Shown here: one piece after another, positions 7,515 to 15,796 of the stretch
Position numbering within the stretch: the first letter of the stretch is position 1
How the letters are laid out: the number at the start of each line of letters is the position of its first letter
The notes under the pieces: generated by a model
Told to the model about the DNA's origin: nothing
The model's database searches: none
Seen by the model: the letters and a program-made list of their open reading frames with translations, nothing else
Translations under genes and position numbers: made by a program
Origin: Candidatus Tepidiaquacellales bacterium UBA6667
Lineage (GTDB): Bacteria > Bacteroidota > Ignavibacteria > Tepidaquicellales > Tepidaquicellaceae
NCBI GenBank assembly: GCA_002455255.1
Contig: DKKL01000005.1
Span: 12,484-46,638 of the forward strand
Direction of reading: 5' to 3'
DNA length: 34,155 bases

Positions 7515-8222
7515 CTATTTTATAAGAATCATTTTTTTAATATCGTTAAAGAACTTAGATTTAAATTCATAGAAATATAATCCGCTTGGTAAATCAGTTC
7601 CTTCAAAGATGAACGAATGAGTACCGGCAGGATAAAATTCGTTATCAGCGAATACCATAACTTCCTGCCCCATTGCATTATATATTTTCAAAGATACATT
7701 AAGTGAAATTGGGAGTACGAACCCTATTGAAGTAGAAGGATTGAATGGGTTAGGATAATTTTGCACAAGTTCAAATTTTTTATTTTTATCTAACCAGGTT
7801 ACTTTCATATCCAGGTTATAAGTATTTTCACCGCTTGAGATTGCCTGATTAAGAGGAATAATGGTTATATAAGAATTCGTTCCATTAATCGGCTCTCCAT
7901 TTCCGGACATCCCAAGTCGAAAATCCCAAGTCATATCAGAAGGATATGCGAGAATCTTGAAATTATCGATTTTATCTTTATGAATGACAAAATCACTCAT
8001 TCTATAAACACCACTGTGATTGACGGGTACAATTTTAACTTCAGTTGGAATAGTTGTACTGTAGTCAACAAGTTTCACAAAACCATTATTTACAGGAAGC
8101 CCGGTCAAAGTATTTTTTATTTCGCCTTTTAGCTCCTTGTAATACATAGATTTAGAATCAGTCTGAGGATACAAACCCTGTGTGAAAAGAAACATTGCAA
8201 TGAGTAAAGATATTGCTTTCAT
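7515..8222 (-). CDS. Small secreted protein with carboxypeptidase-regulatory-like domain and sorting tail
   Basis: 235 aa: a signal peptide (MKAISLLIAMFLFTQGLYPQ) and an N-terminal beta domain with 'LKGEIKNTLTGLPVNNGFVKL', reminiscent of carboxypeptidase-regulatory-like folds. From residue ~152 there is a clear type A sorting domain: VQNYPNPFNPSTSIGF, LKIYNAMGQEV, GLYFYEF and the terminal KKMILIK. Such tails direct proteins through the type IX system for surface attachment or release. An excellent ribosome site (GGAGG, 8232-8228) lies 5 nt before the ATG. The gene starts 27 bp after the TrmB-type regulator stop on the same strand, so the two are probably cotranscribed. The protein carries no recognisable catalytic motif. 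Confidence 0.8.
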   Translation of the reverse strand: MKAISLLIAMFLFTQGLYPQTDSKSMYYKELKGEIKNTLTGLPVNNGFVKLVDYSTTIPTEVKIVPVNHSGVYRMSDFVIHKDKIDNFKILAYPSDMTWDFRLGMSGNGEPINGTNSYITIIPLNQAISSGENTYNLDMKVTWLDKNKKFELVQNYPNPFNPSTSIGFVLPISLNVSLKIYNAMGQEVMVFADNEFYPAGTHSFIFEGTDLPSGLYFYEFKSKFFNDIKKMILIK

Positions 8223-8249
8223 TTTAACCTCCGGTTTAGAATCAGATTC

Positions 8250-9170
8250 TTAAGCCGATTTTTTTAGTTGATAATTTTTATATTCTTTTACAGTAAATGA
8301 ATTTTCCCAGTAGTAATTAAATAAATCAATCATTCTCGAAGCGAAATCTGAATTTCTGATTATAATGTCTGATTTATTGTGTCTTGGAATATTTTTATCT
8401 TCAATATTGATAAAAACAATTTCCCTGTCAAATATAGTCATGTTTGGTAAAATCATATCAGAAATCTTTAAATTTTCACCACCTTTTTCATAAAATTCAC
8501 ATAATCTCATTAAATCTTCAATGGTGCCGTTAATCCGAGTATTATTTTTAATAATTTTAAAATTCAATGATGCTTCATAGAGTGAATTTATTTTTCCGCC
8601 TTTTTTCAAAAATTTTACCGTAACATCATCAAGTTCTTCTGTTAATTGTCCTTCAAGTCTTATCATATAGAAAATTTCTTTTTTTGCTTGTTTTAGCAAT
8701 TCAATAAATTTTATATGTCTGTGCTGATTAAATCCTCTTATTAATTCAACGTTTATTGCTGAGTCTTCATCCTTTTTATCAATTTTATGTACAGGTTTAA
8801 GTTCTTCAAATGTTGTAATTAGTTTTTTTATATTATCTCTTGCGGCATATTCATAATCTCTTCGGATTTTATCAACAATAATATCAGGATTTATAATTTC
8901 AAATTTAGAAATTTTATTTGTTTCAATTTCATTACAATATCCTTTAAGTGAAAAACTTTTCAATATATCATAAACTGCAGTTCTTGGGATTTTTGCTTTA
9001 GCTGCAATTTCAGATGCACCTAAAGTTCCGCCTTTTAAAAGAACAAGAAAGACTTTCGATTCGTAGTCTTTGAATCCTAAATCCTGAAGTTTTAAAATAT
9101 ACTGTTCGTCTTGCAAGATTGTCGTTTGATTAATTACTGACAACTTTGCGAAAATTAATTTAAATGTCAA
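8250..9170 (-). CDS. TrmB-family transcriptional regulator
   Basis: Up to 306 aa. The winged helix is clear: LQDLGFKDYESKVFLVLLKG, then ASEIAAKAKIPRTAVYDILK, then LKGYCNEIETNKISKFEIINP, matching the TrmB N-terminal DNA-binding domain (LtrA/TrmB type, 'G L t~yEa~vyl~Ll..G..tas~Ia~~~~ip~~~vY~iL~~L'). A coiled-coil linker and a C-terminal phospholipase-D-like sensor-type region (residues ~145-300) follow. TrmB members sense sugars or other small ligands in archaea and some bacteria. The start is uncertain: the longest form begins at TTG (9170), but a TTG at 9116 would begin only 8 residues before the winged helix and is equally plausible. The gene lies 81 bp after leuS in the same direction, with a 24-bp perfect palindrome between them that could be its operator, and is followed by a small secreted protein. 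Confidence 0.8.
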   Translation of the reverse strand: MTFKLIFAKLSVINQTTILQDEQYILKLQDLGFKDYESKVFLVLLKGGTLGASEIAAKAKIPRTAVYDILKSFSLKGYCNEIETNKISKFEIINPDIIVDKIRRDYEYAARDNIKKLITTFEELKPVHKIDKKDEDSAINVELIRGFNQHRHIKFIELLKQAKKEIFYMIRLEGQLTEELDDVTVKFLKKGGKINSLYEASLNFKIIKNNTRINGTIEDLMRLCEFYEKGGENLKISDMILPNMTIFDREIVFINIEDKNIPRHNKSDIIIRNSDFASRMIDLFNYYWENSFTVKEYKNYQLKKSA

Positions 9171-9237
9171 TACCTATTCTTTTGCTTAAATTTGTTTTGG
9201 CGAGAACTAAAGTTTTCATTTGTGCAGAAGGAGGGGA

Positions 9238-9261
9238 TGTGTCCTGATAAATCAGGACACA
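9238..9261. promoter_or_regulatory. 24-bp perfect palindrome overlapping the leuS stop
   Basis: The arms TGTGTCCTGAT (9238-9248) and ATCAGGACACA (9251-9261) are exact reverse complements around AA. The leuS stop codon (9254-9252) is inside the palindrome. It lies 68 bp upstream of the longest TrmB start. It is either an operator for the regulator or a hairpin at the leuS 3' end; there is no T-run, so it is not a classical terminator. Confidence 0.55.
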
Positions 9262-11921
9262 ACAACGTTTACCATTTTATTACGAACGGTAATAATTTTT
9301 TTTATATTTTTTCCGTAAATATGTTTTTTAATACTTTCATTATCAAGGGCAGTCTGTTCCAGAGATTTTTCATCAGCATCAAAATCCATTTCTATTTTTG
9401 CTCGTACTTTTCCGTTAACTGAAAATGCTACAGTAACGGTTTCTTGCTTAGTAAATTCATCAATAAATTTAGGCCATGATTGATCAGAAATTCCTGCAGG
9501 ATTTCCTATTCTAAACCAGATTTCTTCAGAGATATGCGGTGCAAATGGAGATAAAAGTAAAATAAAATCCTGAATAGTTTTTTTACTGAGGGTTTCCATT
9601 TTATACAACTCATTAATAAAAATCATCATTTGAGCAATTGAAGTATTAAATTTCATATCACCATCATCAAGATCGTTTGTTATTTTTTTTATTGTTCTGT
9701 GAAGAATTCTTGTTTCTTTTTCAGAAGGATCAACATCAATTATTTTAGTATTAATATTATCAGAATCTTCATCTATTATCAATCTCCAAACTCGATTTAA
9801 AAAACGGTTCATACCGGCAATCCCTTCAGTGCTCCAGGGTTTTGAAGTTTCAAGAGGACCCATAAACATTTCAAATAATCTTAAAGAATCGGCTCCGAAA
9901 TCTTTTATTACATCTTCAGGATTCACAACATTACCTCTCGATTTTGACATTTTCACACCATCCTCTCCGAGTACCATTCCTTGATTGAACAATTTTCTGA
10001 AAGGTTCATTATGAGTAACTAAACCTAAATCAAATAGAAATTTCATCCAAAACCTTGCATATAACAAATGACCTACAGAATGTTCTGCTCCACCAATATA
10101 AGTATCTACAGGCATCCAGTATTTTTCTTTTTCAATATCGCAAAAATTGTTTTTATTTCCCGGATCAATATACCTTAGAAAATACCAACTGGAACCGGCA
10201 AGCTGAGGCATTGTGTTTGTTTCTCTTTTATATTTTATTCCTGATGGACTTTCAATATTCACCCAGTCAGAAATATTTGCAAGCGGAGATTCACCTGTTC
10301 CGCTTGGTTTATAATTCTCTACCTCCGGTAACTCAAGCGGAATTTCATCATATAACAGAGCTTTGATTTTTCCATCGTTTGAATGTAAAATCGGAAATGG
10401 TTCGCCCCAAAATCTTTGACGAGAAAATAACCAATCTCTTAATCTATAATTTATTGTTTTATACCCAAGGTTATTATCACTTAACCATTCGGTAACTTTG
10501 ACTTTAGCTTCTTTAGTAGCAAGCCCATTCAAAAAACCGGAATTAATCGCGTAACCTTCTTTATAATAACAAATTTCTCCATCGGTAACTTTTCTTATAT
10601 AGTCTTTGTATTCAAAAGAATCTTCAAAGCCAATTGTTTTAAGTCCTCTACCCGTAAGAATAAGTTCACCGGATTCTTCCGTTTTTAGTTTTCTGATAGC
10701 GGAATCTTTTAGATCTTCAGGTATAACAACAGGTTCAATATCAATATTATATTTTTTAGCAAATTCCATATCTCTTTCATCATGACCCGGAACGCTCATA
10801 ATAGAACCAGTTCCATACGACATAAGAACATAATCAGAAATATAAATCGGAATTTCTTTTCCATTTGCAGGATTGATAGCAAATGCACCAGTGAAAACAC
10901 CCGATTTGATTTTATTCAGTTCAATTCTTTCAAGTTCAGATTTTTTTGAAGATTCATCAATATATTTTTCAATTTCTGATTTGTTTTCATCGGAAGTTAT
11001 ATTTTTTACTACGGGATGCTCAGGAGCAATAACCAGAAATGTAGCGCCGAACAGAGTATCAGGTCTTGTAGTAAATACTTCTATTACACCCAACTCCGAG
11101 AGTTTTTCAGATTTAATTTTAAATTTAATTATGGCACCTTCAGATCTGCCAATCCAATTTTTTTGAATTTCTTTAATATTATCAGGCCAGTCAAGATTAT
11201 TTAAATCATTTAAAAGTCTGTCTGCATAGGAAGTAATTCTAAGTTTCCACTGCTTCATATTTTTTCTTACAACGGTAAAACCTTTTTCAATTTGTTCAGC
11301 GACTTCTTCATTTGCAAGAACAGTACCAAGTTCAGGACACCAGTTGACAGGACCATCAGCAAGATATGCTAATCTTTGGTTATTAATGAAATTATAAATT
11401 TGTTCATCAGATAATCCATCAGGAATTTTTAAATCTTCAATTGGTTTTGCTTTGTCTTCTTCAATGTCATAATATGAATTGAATAATTTTAGAAAAATCC
11501 ATTGAGTCCATCTGAAAAAATCTTTATCAGAAGTATTAACTTCTCTTTCCCAGTCATATCCAAAGCCGATAGAGTTCAATTGCTGTTTAAAACGAGCAAT
11601 ACATTCTTCGGTTCTTATTTTAGGGTGAATACCTGTTTTAATAGCGAATTGTTCAGTGGGTAAACCGAAAGCATCCCATCCCATAGGGTGAAGAACATTG
11701 AAACCTCTCATACGTTTATATCGGGCGATGATATCAGTAGCAGTATAACCTTCCGCATGACCGACATGAAGCCCGTCACCGCTGGGATAAGGGAACATAT
11801 CAAGCACATAATATTTAGGTTTTGTTAAATCAAGTTCGTCAAATTCAGGAGTTCGGAAAGTTTTATTTTCTTTCCAGTATCTTTGCCATTTTTTTTCTAT
11901 TTCAATGTGATTGTATTTCAT
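9252..11921 (-). CDS. leuS: Leucyl-tRNA synthetase
   Basis: 889 aa, normal length for bacterial LeuRS, charging tRNA-Leu in the cytoplasm. The class I signature is HVGH at residues 52-55 (in PYPSGDGLHVGHAEGY), and KMSKS is at 657-661 (in GEDGVKMSKSRGN). The editing domain is present (TTRPDTLFGATFLVIAPEHP and the GTGSIMSVPGHDERD block, with the catalytic Asp). The bacterial tail 'VNGKVRAKI' is present near residue 830, followed by a C-terminal domain ending HIYGKNIKKIITVRNKMVNV. It begins 2 bp after the HIT gene stop on the same strand, so the two form an operon. I saw no T-box-like leader upstream. The stop codon lies inside a perfect palindrome shared with the TrmB upstream region. Confidence 0.97.
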   Translation of the reverse strand: MKYNHIEIEKKWQRYWKENKTFRTPEFDELDLTKPKYYVLDMFPYPSGDGLHVGHAEGYTATDIIARYKRMRGFNVLHPMGWDAFGLPTEQFAIKTGIHPKIRTEECIARFKQQLNSIGFGYDWEREVNTSDKDFFRWTQWIFLKLFNSYYDIEEDKAKPIEDLKIPDGLSDEQIYNFINNQRLAYLADGPVNWCPELGTVLANEEVAEQIEKGFTVVRKNMKQWKLRITSYADRLLNDLNNLDWPDNIKEIQKNWIGRSEGAIIKFKIKSEKLSELGVIEVFTTRPDTLFGATFLVIAPEHPVVKNITSDENKSEIEKYIDESSKKSELERIELNKIKSGVFTGAFAINPANGKEIPIYISDYVLMSYGTGSIMSVPGHDERDMEFAKKYNIDIEPVVIPEDLKDSAIRKLKTEESGELILTGRGLKTIGFEDSFEYKDYIRKVTDGEICYYKEGYAINSGFLNGLATKEAKVKVTEWLSDNNLGYKTINYRLRDWLFSRQRFWGEPFPILHSNDGKIKALLYDEIPLELPEVENYKPSGTGESPLANISDWVNIESPSGIKYKRETNTMPQLAGSSWYFLRYIDPGNKNNFCDIEKEKYWMPVDTYIGGAEHSVGHLLYARFWMKFLFDLGLVTHNEPFRKLFNQGMVLGEDGVKMSKSRGNVVNPEDVIKDFGADSLRLFEMFMGPLETSKPWSTEGIAGMNRFLNRVWRLIIDEDSDNINTKIIDVDPSEKETRILHRTIKKITNDLDDGDMKFNTSIAQMMIFINELYKMETLSKKTIQDFILLLSPFAPHISEEIWFRIGNPAGISDQSWPKFIDEFTKQETVTVAFSVNGKVRAKIEMDFDADEKSLEQTALDNESIKKHIYGKNIKKIITVRNKMVNVVVS

Positions 11922-11923
11922 AT

Positions 11924-12376
11924 TTATCCGATAAACAATTGTTGAATTTTTTTAAGTTCTTCATCCGAAGCCTGACTTCCGAGATGAGTAGATAAGTAAC
12001 CTGGATAGTTTTCAAAAAATTTAGTTTCCGGAGAGTCCATAGATTTCCAATTATCCCCGAGGCCGTGAAGCGGATAGAATTTAATGTGAGCGTGATTAAC
12101 CCCCATACCTTCCATAACGAACGCAGTTCTTTTTACGCCGAGTTTTTCATCAATGAGTTTACCTAATTTTTTAGCAGTGGAGAGATATTTAGAATAGACA
12201 TCATCGGGCATATCGAAGATATAAGAATCGTAATGATTTTTAGTGATGAGCAGTGACATACCCTTAGTATTCGGGAAGATATCCAGAATAGCGATAAAGT
12301 CAGAATCTTCGTAAATTTTATAAGAGGGAATATCACCGGCAACAATTTTACAGAAAATGCAATCCGGTTTTTTCAT
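11924..12376 (-). CDS. HIT-family nucleotide hydrolase
   Basis: 150 aa. The N-terminus CIFCKIVAGDIPSYKIYED (Cys6, Cys9) is the usual zinc-type start of HIT proteins, followed by FPNTKGMSLLITKNHYD. The histidine triad reads HAHIK at residues 95-99: the first and the catalytic middle histidines (95 and 97) are present, but the third position is Lys99 instead of His. The middle histidine is the nucleophile for hydrolysis of AMP-linked substrates, so activity is plausible, though specificity may differ from the Hint or Ap4A-hydrolase branches. It precedes leuS by 2 bp and is probably cotranscribed; such pairing is compatible with clean-up of aminoacyl-AMP or Ap4A, but that is inference. Confidence 0.88.
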   Translation of the reverse strand: MKKPDCIFCKIVAGDIPSYKIYEDSDFIAILDIFPNTKGMSLLITKNHYDSYIFDMPDDVYSKYLSTAKKLGKLIDEKLGVKRTAFVMEGMGVNHAHIKFYPLHGLGDNWKSMDSPETKFFENYPGYLSTHLGSQASDEELKKIQQLFIG

Positions 12377-12502
12377 AAATTTAAAATAACTAAAATGGAT
12401 TGCATAAAAAGTTCAGAAAAGGGGTATTGGGGGAAATCTTATTTTAATTTATCCATTTATTATACTATATATGTAAAGGATAATTATTTATAAATTTGCA
12501 TA
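12377..12502. promoter_or_regulatory. Divergent intergenic region between HIT and bshB1 genes
   Basis: 126 bp of AT-rich sequence must hold the promoters for the HIT-leuS operon (minus) and the bshB1 operon (plus). On the plus strand TAAATTTG at 12491-12498 fits the Bacteroidota -7 consensus TAnnTTTG, but it is only 4 bp before the bshB1 ATG and no clear TTTG partner is seen at the expected distance. Confidence 0.4.
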
Positions 12503-13222
12503 ATGAAGAAAAATAGCATAAAGTTAGATGCGTTGTTTTTTGGGGCTCATCCTGATGATGTGGAGCTGACCTGCGGAGGGACAGTTTTGAAATTAGTTGC
12601 TTCAGGGAATAAAGTCGGGATTATTGACTTAACCAAAGGTGAACTTAGCACAAGAGGAAACCTGCAAAGCAGAAAAAAGGAAACTGAAGCAGCAACTAAA
12701 CTTTTAGGGATTGATGTCAGAGAAAATGCGGGATTGAGAGACGGGAATATAAAAATTGATGAAAGTTCAAAAAAAGTAATTATTAATTTAATAAGGAAAT
12801 ATCAACCGGAAATCATATTTGCTCCATATCCCGACGACAGACATCCTGACCATATCCATACCGGAAATTTAATCAGAGAATCATTTTTTTATTCAGGGTT
12901 GAAGAAAATAAAAACCGGAGTTAACAATGCTTACAGAGCGAAAAAATTATATTACTATCCTCAACACAGGGAAATTCCGGTGAGTTTTGTAATAGATATA
13001 TCAGAATATTATCAAAAAAAATCGAAGGTATTAAAATGTTATGGTACACAGTTTTTTACAGGAAAAAAGTCAGGTGATGCGGATACATATATCAGCACTG
13101 AAAATTTTATGAAATATGTTGAATCAAAAGCGAGATATTATGGATTTAAAATCGGGGTAGAATATGGAGAACCATTTTACACAGATGAATTTATAAAATT
13201 TGAAACAGAAAATTTATTTTAA
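12503..13222 (+). CDS. bshB1: Bacillithiol biosynthesis deacetylase BshB1
   Basis: 239 aa, zinc-dependent LmbE/PIG-L-type deacetylase. It removes acetyl from GlcNAc-malate to give GlcN-malate, the second step of bacillithiol synthesis in the cytoplasm. The metal site is visible: AHPDD at residues 15-19 and the downstream HPDH at 114-117 (in PYPDDRHPDH). 'GEDLTKGELSTRG'-like sequence (LTKGELSTRGN, 43-53) and 'HREIPVSFVIDIS' plus 'VLKCYGTQFF' are typical of BshB1 rather than of other LmbE proteins. It is the first gene of a plus-strand run in which the next start is 9 bp away. bshA and bshC are not in the window. It implies that the organism makes bacillithiol or a related thiol. Confidence 0.92.
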   Translation: MKKNSIKLDALFFGAHPDDVELTCGGTVLKLVASGNKVGIIDLTKGELSTRGNLQSRKKETEAATKLLGIDVRENAGLRDGNIKIDESSKKVIINLIRKYQPEIIFAPYPDDRHPDHIHTGNLIRESFFYSGLKKIKTGVNNAYRAKKLYYYPQHREIPVSFVIDISEYYQKKSKVLKCYGTQFFTGKKSGDADTYISTENFMKYVESKARYYGFKIGVEYGEPFYTDEFIKFETENLF

Positions 13223-13231
13223 ATAATTTAA

Positions 13232-14086
13232 ATGAGCAAAGAAAATAACAATCAGGAAAATAAGCGACAAGAATATGGAATGAATTATCTAAACAAAAAG
13301 ATTTTGGTATTTGATTTAGAAGTAGCACCATACGATTTTGAAACAGAATATACAGATGAAGAAAAGCACTATCTGACAAAATTTGCCAAAAATGATGATG
13401 AAATGAAAGCTGCAGTAGAGAATCTGGTTTTTACACCTTTCACTTCACAGTTAGTAGCAATAGGTATGCTTCAGATGGAATTCAGAAAACCGGAGAAAGA
13501 AATCAGTGCAAAGTCGTTTGAAGATTTAAAAAATCAATTGGATGATTCGGGACAAGAATATGAACTGAAGCCAATTATGGGATGTGTATTGATAAACTCG
13601 GGAAATACAGAAGAAATTATACCGAGCAGGGAGAATGTGAAATATATAGCATCAGATGAGAAGACTTTAATAGAAAATTTTTGGAATTATATCTCAAAAA
13701 ATAAATATAATTTATTTATAACATTTAATGGTCGGGAATTTGATTGCCCTTATATTATGTTAAGATCAATGATACATAACATTAAACCAAGTTATAACCT
13801 TATGAGAGGAAATGATTTCAATATAAAAGATTACCATGTTGATTTAATGAAAGAGATGACATTCAACAAGCACTCCCCTACCGGCGCGAGGAGAAAATTT
13901 TCATTAGACTGGTATTGCAAAAAATTAGGAATTGAAAGTCCTAAAAGTCACGGAGTTACGGGTGATATGGTGGGAGAAATGTTCAGACAAAAGAAGTTTA
14001 AAGAAATTGCCGATTATTGCTATGAGGATGTGATAGCAACCGGTAATTTATTTGAGAAATGGAATAACATTTTAAACATTAAATAA
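13232..14086 (+). CDS. Predicted 3'-5' exonuclease, PolB-exonuclease-like (DEDDy)
   Basis: 284 aa. The exonuclease motifs can be read in order: ExoI as ILVFDLEVAP (Asp28, Glu30), ExoII as FITFNGREFDCPYI (Asn166, Asp171), and ExoIII as YCYED (Tyr262 to Asp266, the YX3D of the DEDDy group). The block SPTGARRKFSLDWYCKKLGI is also typical of the stand-alone 'PolB-like 3'-5' exonuclease' family found in Bacteroidota. No polymerase domain is present, so it acts alone or with another protein. Position between bshB1 and ybaB-recR suggests a DNA-repair role. ATG13232 gives a ~20-residue polar N-terminal tail; Met17 is another possible start. Confidence 0.85.
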   Translation: MSKENNNQENKRQEYGMNYLNKKILVFDLEVAPYDFETEYTDEEKHYLTKFAKNDDEMKAAVENLVFTPFTSQLVAIGMLQMEFRKPEKEISAKSFEDLKNQLDDSGQEYELKPIMGCVLINSGNTEEIIPSRENVKYIASDEKTLIENFWNYISKNKYNLFITFNGREFDCPYIMLRSMIHNIKPSYNLMRGNDFNIKDYHVDLMKEMTFNKHSPTGARRKFSLDWYCKKLGIESPKSHGVTGDMVGEMFRQKKFKEIADYCYEDVIATGNLFEKWNNILNIK

Positions 14087-14106
14087 AACAAAAAGGAAAA
14101 ATAAAA

Positions 14107-14442
14107 ATGGATATGAGCAAAATGCAGGGAATGCTGAAGCAAGTAAAAAAAATGCAGGAAAAAATGGATGAGGTACAATCACAGCTGGAGAATAAAACAG
14201 TAACAGAAGAAAGCGGTGGAGGAATGGTGAAGGTGACAGCGAACGGTAAAAATCAAGTAATAAAAATTGAAATTGAAAAAGAAATCATTAACCCTGAAGA
14301 TCCTGCTATGCTGGAAGATTTAATTATTGCGGCAGTGAATAAGGCAATAGAAAGTTCGGGTAAAATGGCAAACGATGAGATGCAAAAAGCAACAGCGGGA
14401 ATGATGCCAAATATTCCGGGTTTAAACATACCGGGATTATAA
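14107..14442 (+). CDS. ybaB: YbaB/EbfC-family nucleoid-associated protein
   Basis: 111 aa, the usual size. A helical N-terminus (KMQGMLKQVKKMQEKMDEVQ) is followed by the conserved beta hairpin 'GGGMVKVTANGKNQVIKIEI' and the 'NPEDPAMLEDLIIAAVNKAI' helix, all family signatures. The C-terminus is a Met/Gly/Pro-rich tail (GMMPNIPGLNIPGL) common in this family. The protein binds DNA as a dimer. It sits 4 bp upstream of recR, the conserved ybaB-recR arrangement found in most bacteria; dnaX, which often precedes ybaB, is not here. A ribosome site (AAGGA) lies ahead of the ATG. Confidence 0.95.
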   Translation: MDMSKMQGMLKQVKKMQEKMDEVQSQLENKTVTEESGGGMVKVTANGKNQVIKIEIEKEIINPEDPAMLEDLIIAAVNKAIESSGKMANDEMQKATAGMMPNIPGLNIPGL

Positions 14443-14446
14443 AACG

Positions 14447-15052
14447 ATGATAAATACATCTGACTCCCTTGAAATACTGGTGCAGGAATTTTCCAAACTT
14501 CCTTCGATAGGAAGAAAAACAGCTTTGAGGATTTCTATGTATCTTCTTAAAGCATCAAACGAAGAAGTGGAATATTTTTCAAAAGCACTTATAAATGCAA
14601 AGGAAAAAATTAAATTTTGTGTTATATGTTGCAACATAACTGAAGATGATGTTTGCAAAATTTGTTTATCAGAGAAACGCTTAAAAAAACAAATATGCGT
14701 TGTAGAAGAGCCACAGGATGTAATTGCAATTGAGAAAACCAATGAATTTAAAGGTGTATATCATGTGTTACATGGCAGAATATCACCGCTTGATGGAATT
14801 GGTCCAAATGAAATCAGAATTAGTGAACTTATTGACCGATTGAAAGATGACGAAAAACCGGTTGAAGAAATAATTCTTGCATTAAATCCTGATGTGGAAG
14901 GCGAGACAACGATTTTATATTTAAATAAACTTATAAAACCATTAGGGATAAGAATCACAAGGATTGCAAGAGGAATTCCAATTGGTTCAGAGCTTGAGTT
15001 TGCAGATCAGGTAACGCTTGCAAAAGCACTTGAAGGGAGAGTTTCAGTTTAA
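14447..15052 (+). CDS. recR: Recombination mediator protein RecR
   Basis: 201 aa. It works with RecO/RecF in loading RecA at gaps. The N-terminal helix-hairpin-helix (LPSIGRKTALRISMYLL) is followed by the four-cysteine zinc site Cys58-x2-Cys61-x8-Cys70-x2-Cys73. The Toprim domain (ICVVEEPQDVIAIEKTNEF, then YHVLHGRISPLDGIGPNEI) and the terminal TRIARGIPIGSELEFADQVT block are complete. Length and all motifs are normal. The methyltransferase gene starts directly after the stop codon. Confidence 0.97.
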   Translation: MINTSDSLEILVQEFSKLPSIGRKTALRISMYLLKASNEEVEYFSKALINAKEKIKFCVICCNITEDDVCKICLSEKRLKKQICVVEEPQDVIAIEKTNEFKGVYHVLHGRISPLDGIGPNEIRISELIDRLKDDEKPVEEIILALNPDVEGETTILYLNKLIKPLGIRITRIARGIPIGSELEFADQVTLAKALEGRVSV

Positions 15053-15796
15053 ATGGAATGGTTTAAAGTATGGTTTTCAAGTAAATTTTATCTTGAACTA
15101 TACAGGCACAGAAATGAAGAAGATGCACGGAATCTTATAAATTTAATTCAAAGAAATATAAAATTTAATTCAGGCGAAAAAGCATTAGATATATGTTGCG
15201 GGGCAGGAAGACATTCGCTTGAACTTGCAAGGAGGGGTTGCGAAGTTACAGGATTTGATTTATCTGATTATCTCATAAAAGAAGCACGGAAAAATTTACA
15301 GAAAAGCCCTGAGAAAAATCTAAAAGCAAAATTTCTCATAAAAGATATGAGAAATTTTAATTTTAAGAATTCATTTGATTTGGCAGTTAACCTGTTCACA
15401 AGTTTTGGATATTTTGAAAATGAATATGAAAATATAAAAGTTATAAAGAATGTATCATCATCATTGAAACGGGGCGGATATTTTGTTTTTGATCATATTA
15501 ATAAAAATAATTTGCAAAAAAATATAATTCCTTTTTCCAGAAATAAATATGGAAATTCAATTATGATTCAAAAAAGGGAAATATCAGGAAATTATGTGAT
15601 TAAAAACATAACTATTAAAAACGGTACCAAGAGGAACGATTATCAAGAAAAACTGAGACTTTACAGTGAAAAAGAGTTGAACGAAATATTTTCAAATGCA
15701 GGATTAAAAATTTATAAAAAATTTGGTGATTATTTTGGCAATAATTATTCAGAAAAAAATTCACCAAGAATGATTCTATTCAGCAAGAAATTATGA
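15053..15796 (+). CDS. SAM-dependent methyltransferase, class I
   Basis: 247 aa. The SAM-binding motif I is ALDICCGAGRHSLELARRG (residues 44-62), with the acidic end of strand 2 at Asp69 (VTGFDLS). 'FLIKDMRNFNFKNSFDLAVNLFTSFGYF' supplies the motif II/III region, and 'LKRGGYFVFDHIN' is the usual post-II block. The N-terminus MEWFKVWFSSKFYLELYRHR with the 'FTSFGYF' phrase is characteristic of a small-molecule methyltransferase subgroup, but the substrate cannot be told. The ATG abuts the recR stop and the 3' end overlaps the next gene by 4 bp (ATGA), so expression is coupled in the bshB1-recR operon. Confidence 0.88.
   Translation: MEWFKVWFSSKFYLELYRHRNEEDARNLINLIQRNIKFNSGEKALDICCGAGRHSLELARRGCEVTGFDLSDYLIKEARKNLQKSPEKNLKAKFLIKDMRNFNFKNSFDLAVNLFTSFGYFENEYENIKVIKNVSSSLKRGGYFVFDHINKNNLQKNIIPFSRNKYGNSIMIQKREISGNYVIKNITIKNGTKRNDYQEKLRLYSEKELNEIFSNAGLKIYKKFGDYFGNNYSEKNSPRMILFSKKL

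Noticed and set aside
10055..11204. Plus-strand reading frames opposite leuS
   Set aside because: They lie fully within leuS on the other strand, have no recognisable domain and no ribosome sites, so they are shadows of its codon pattern.
12377..12502. T-box leader for the leuS operon
   Set aside because: The region is only 126 bp and shared with a divergent gene; I find no T-box sequence or antiterminator-type stem.
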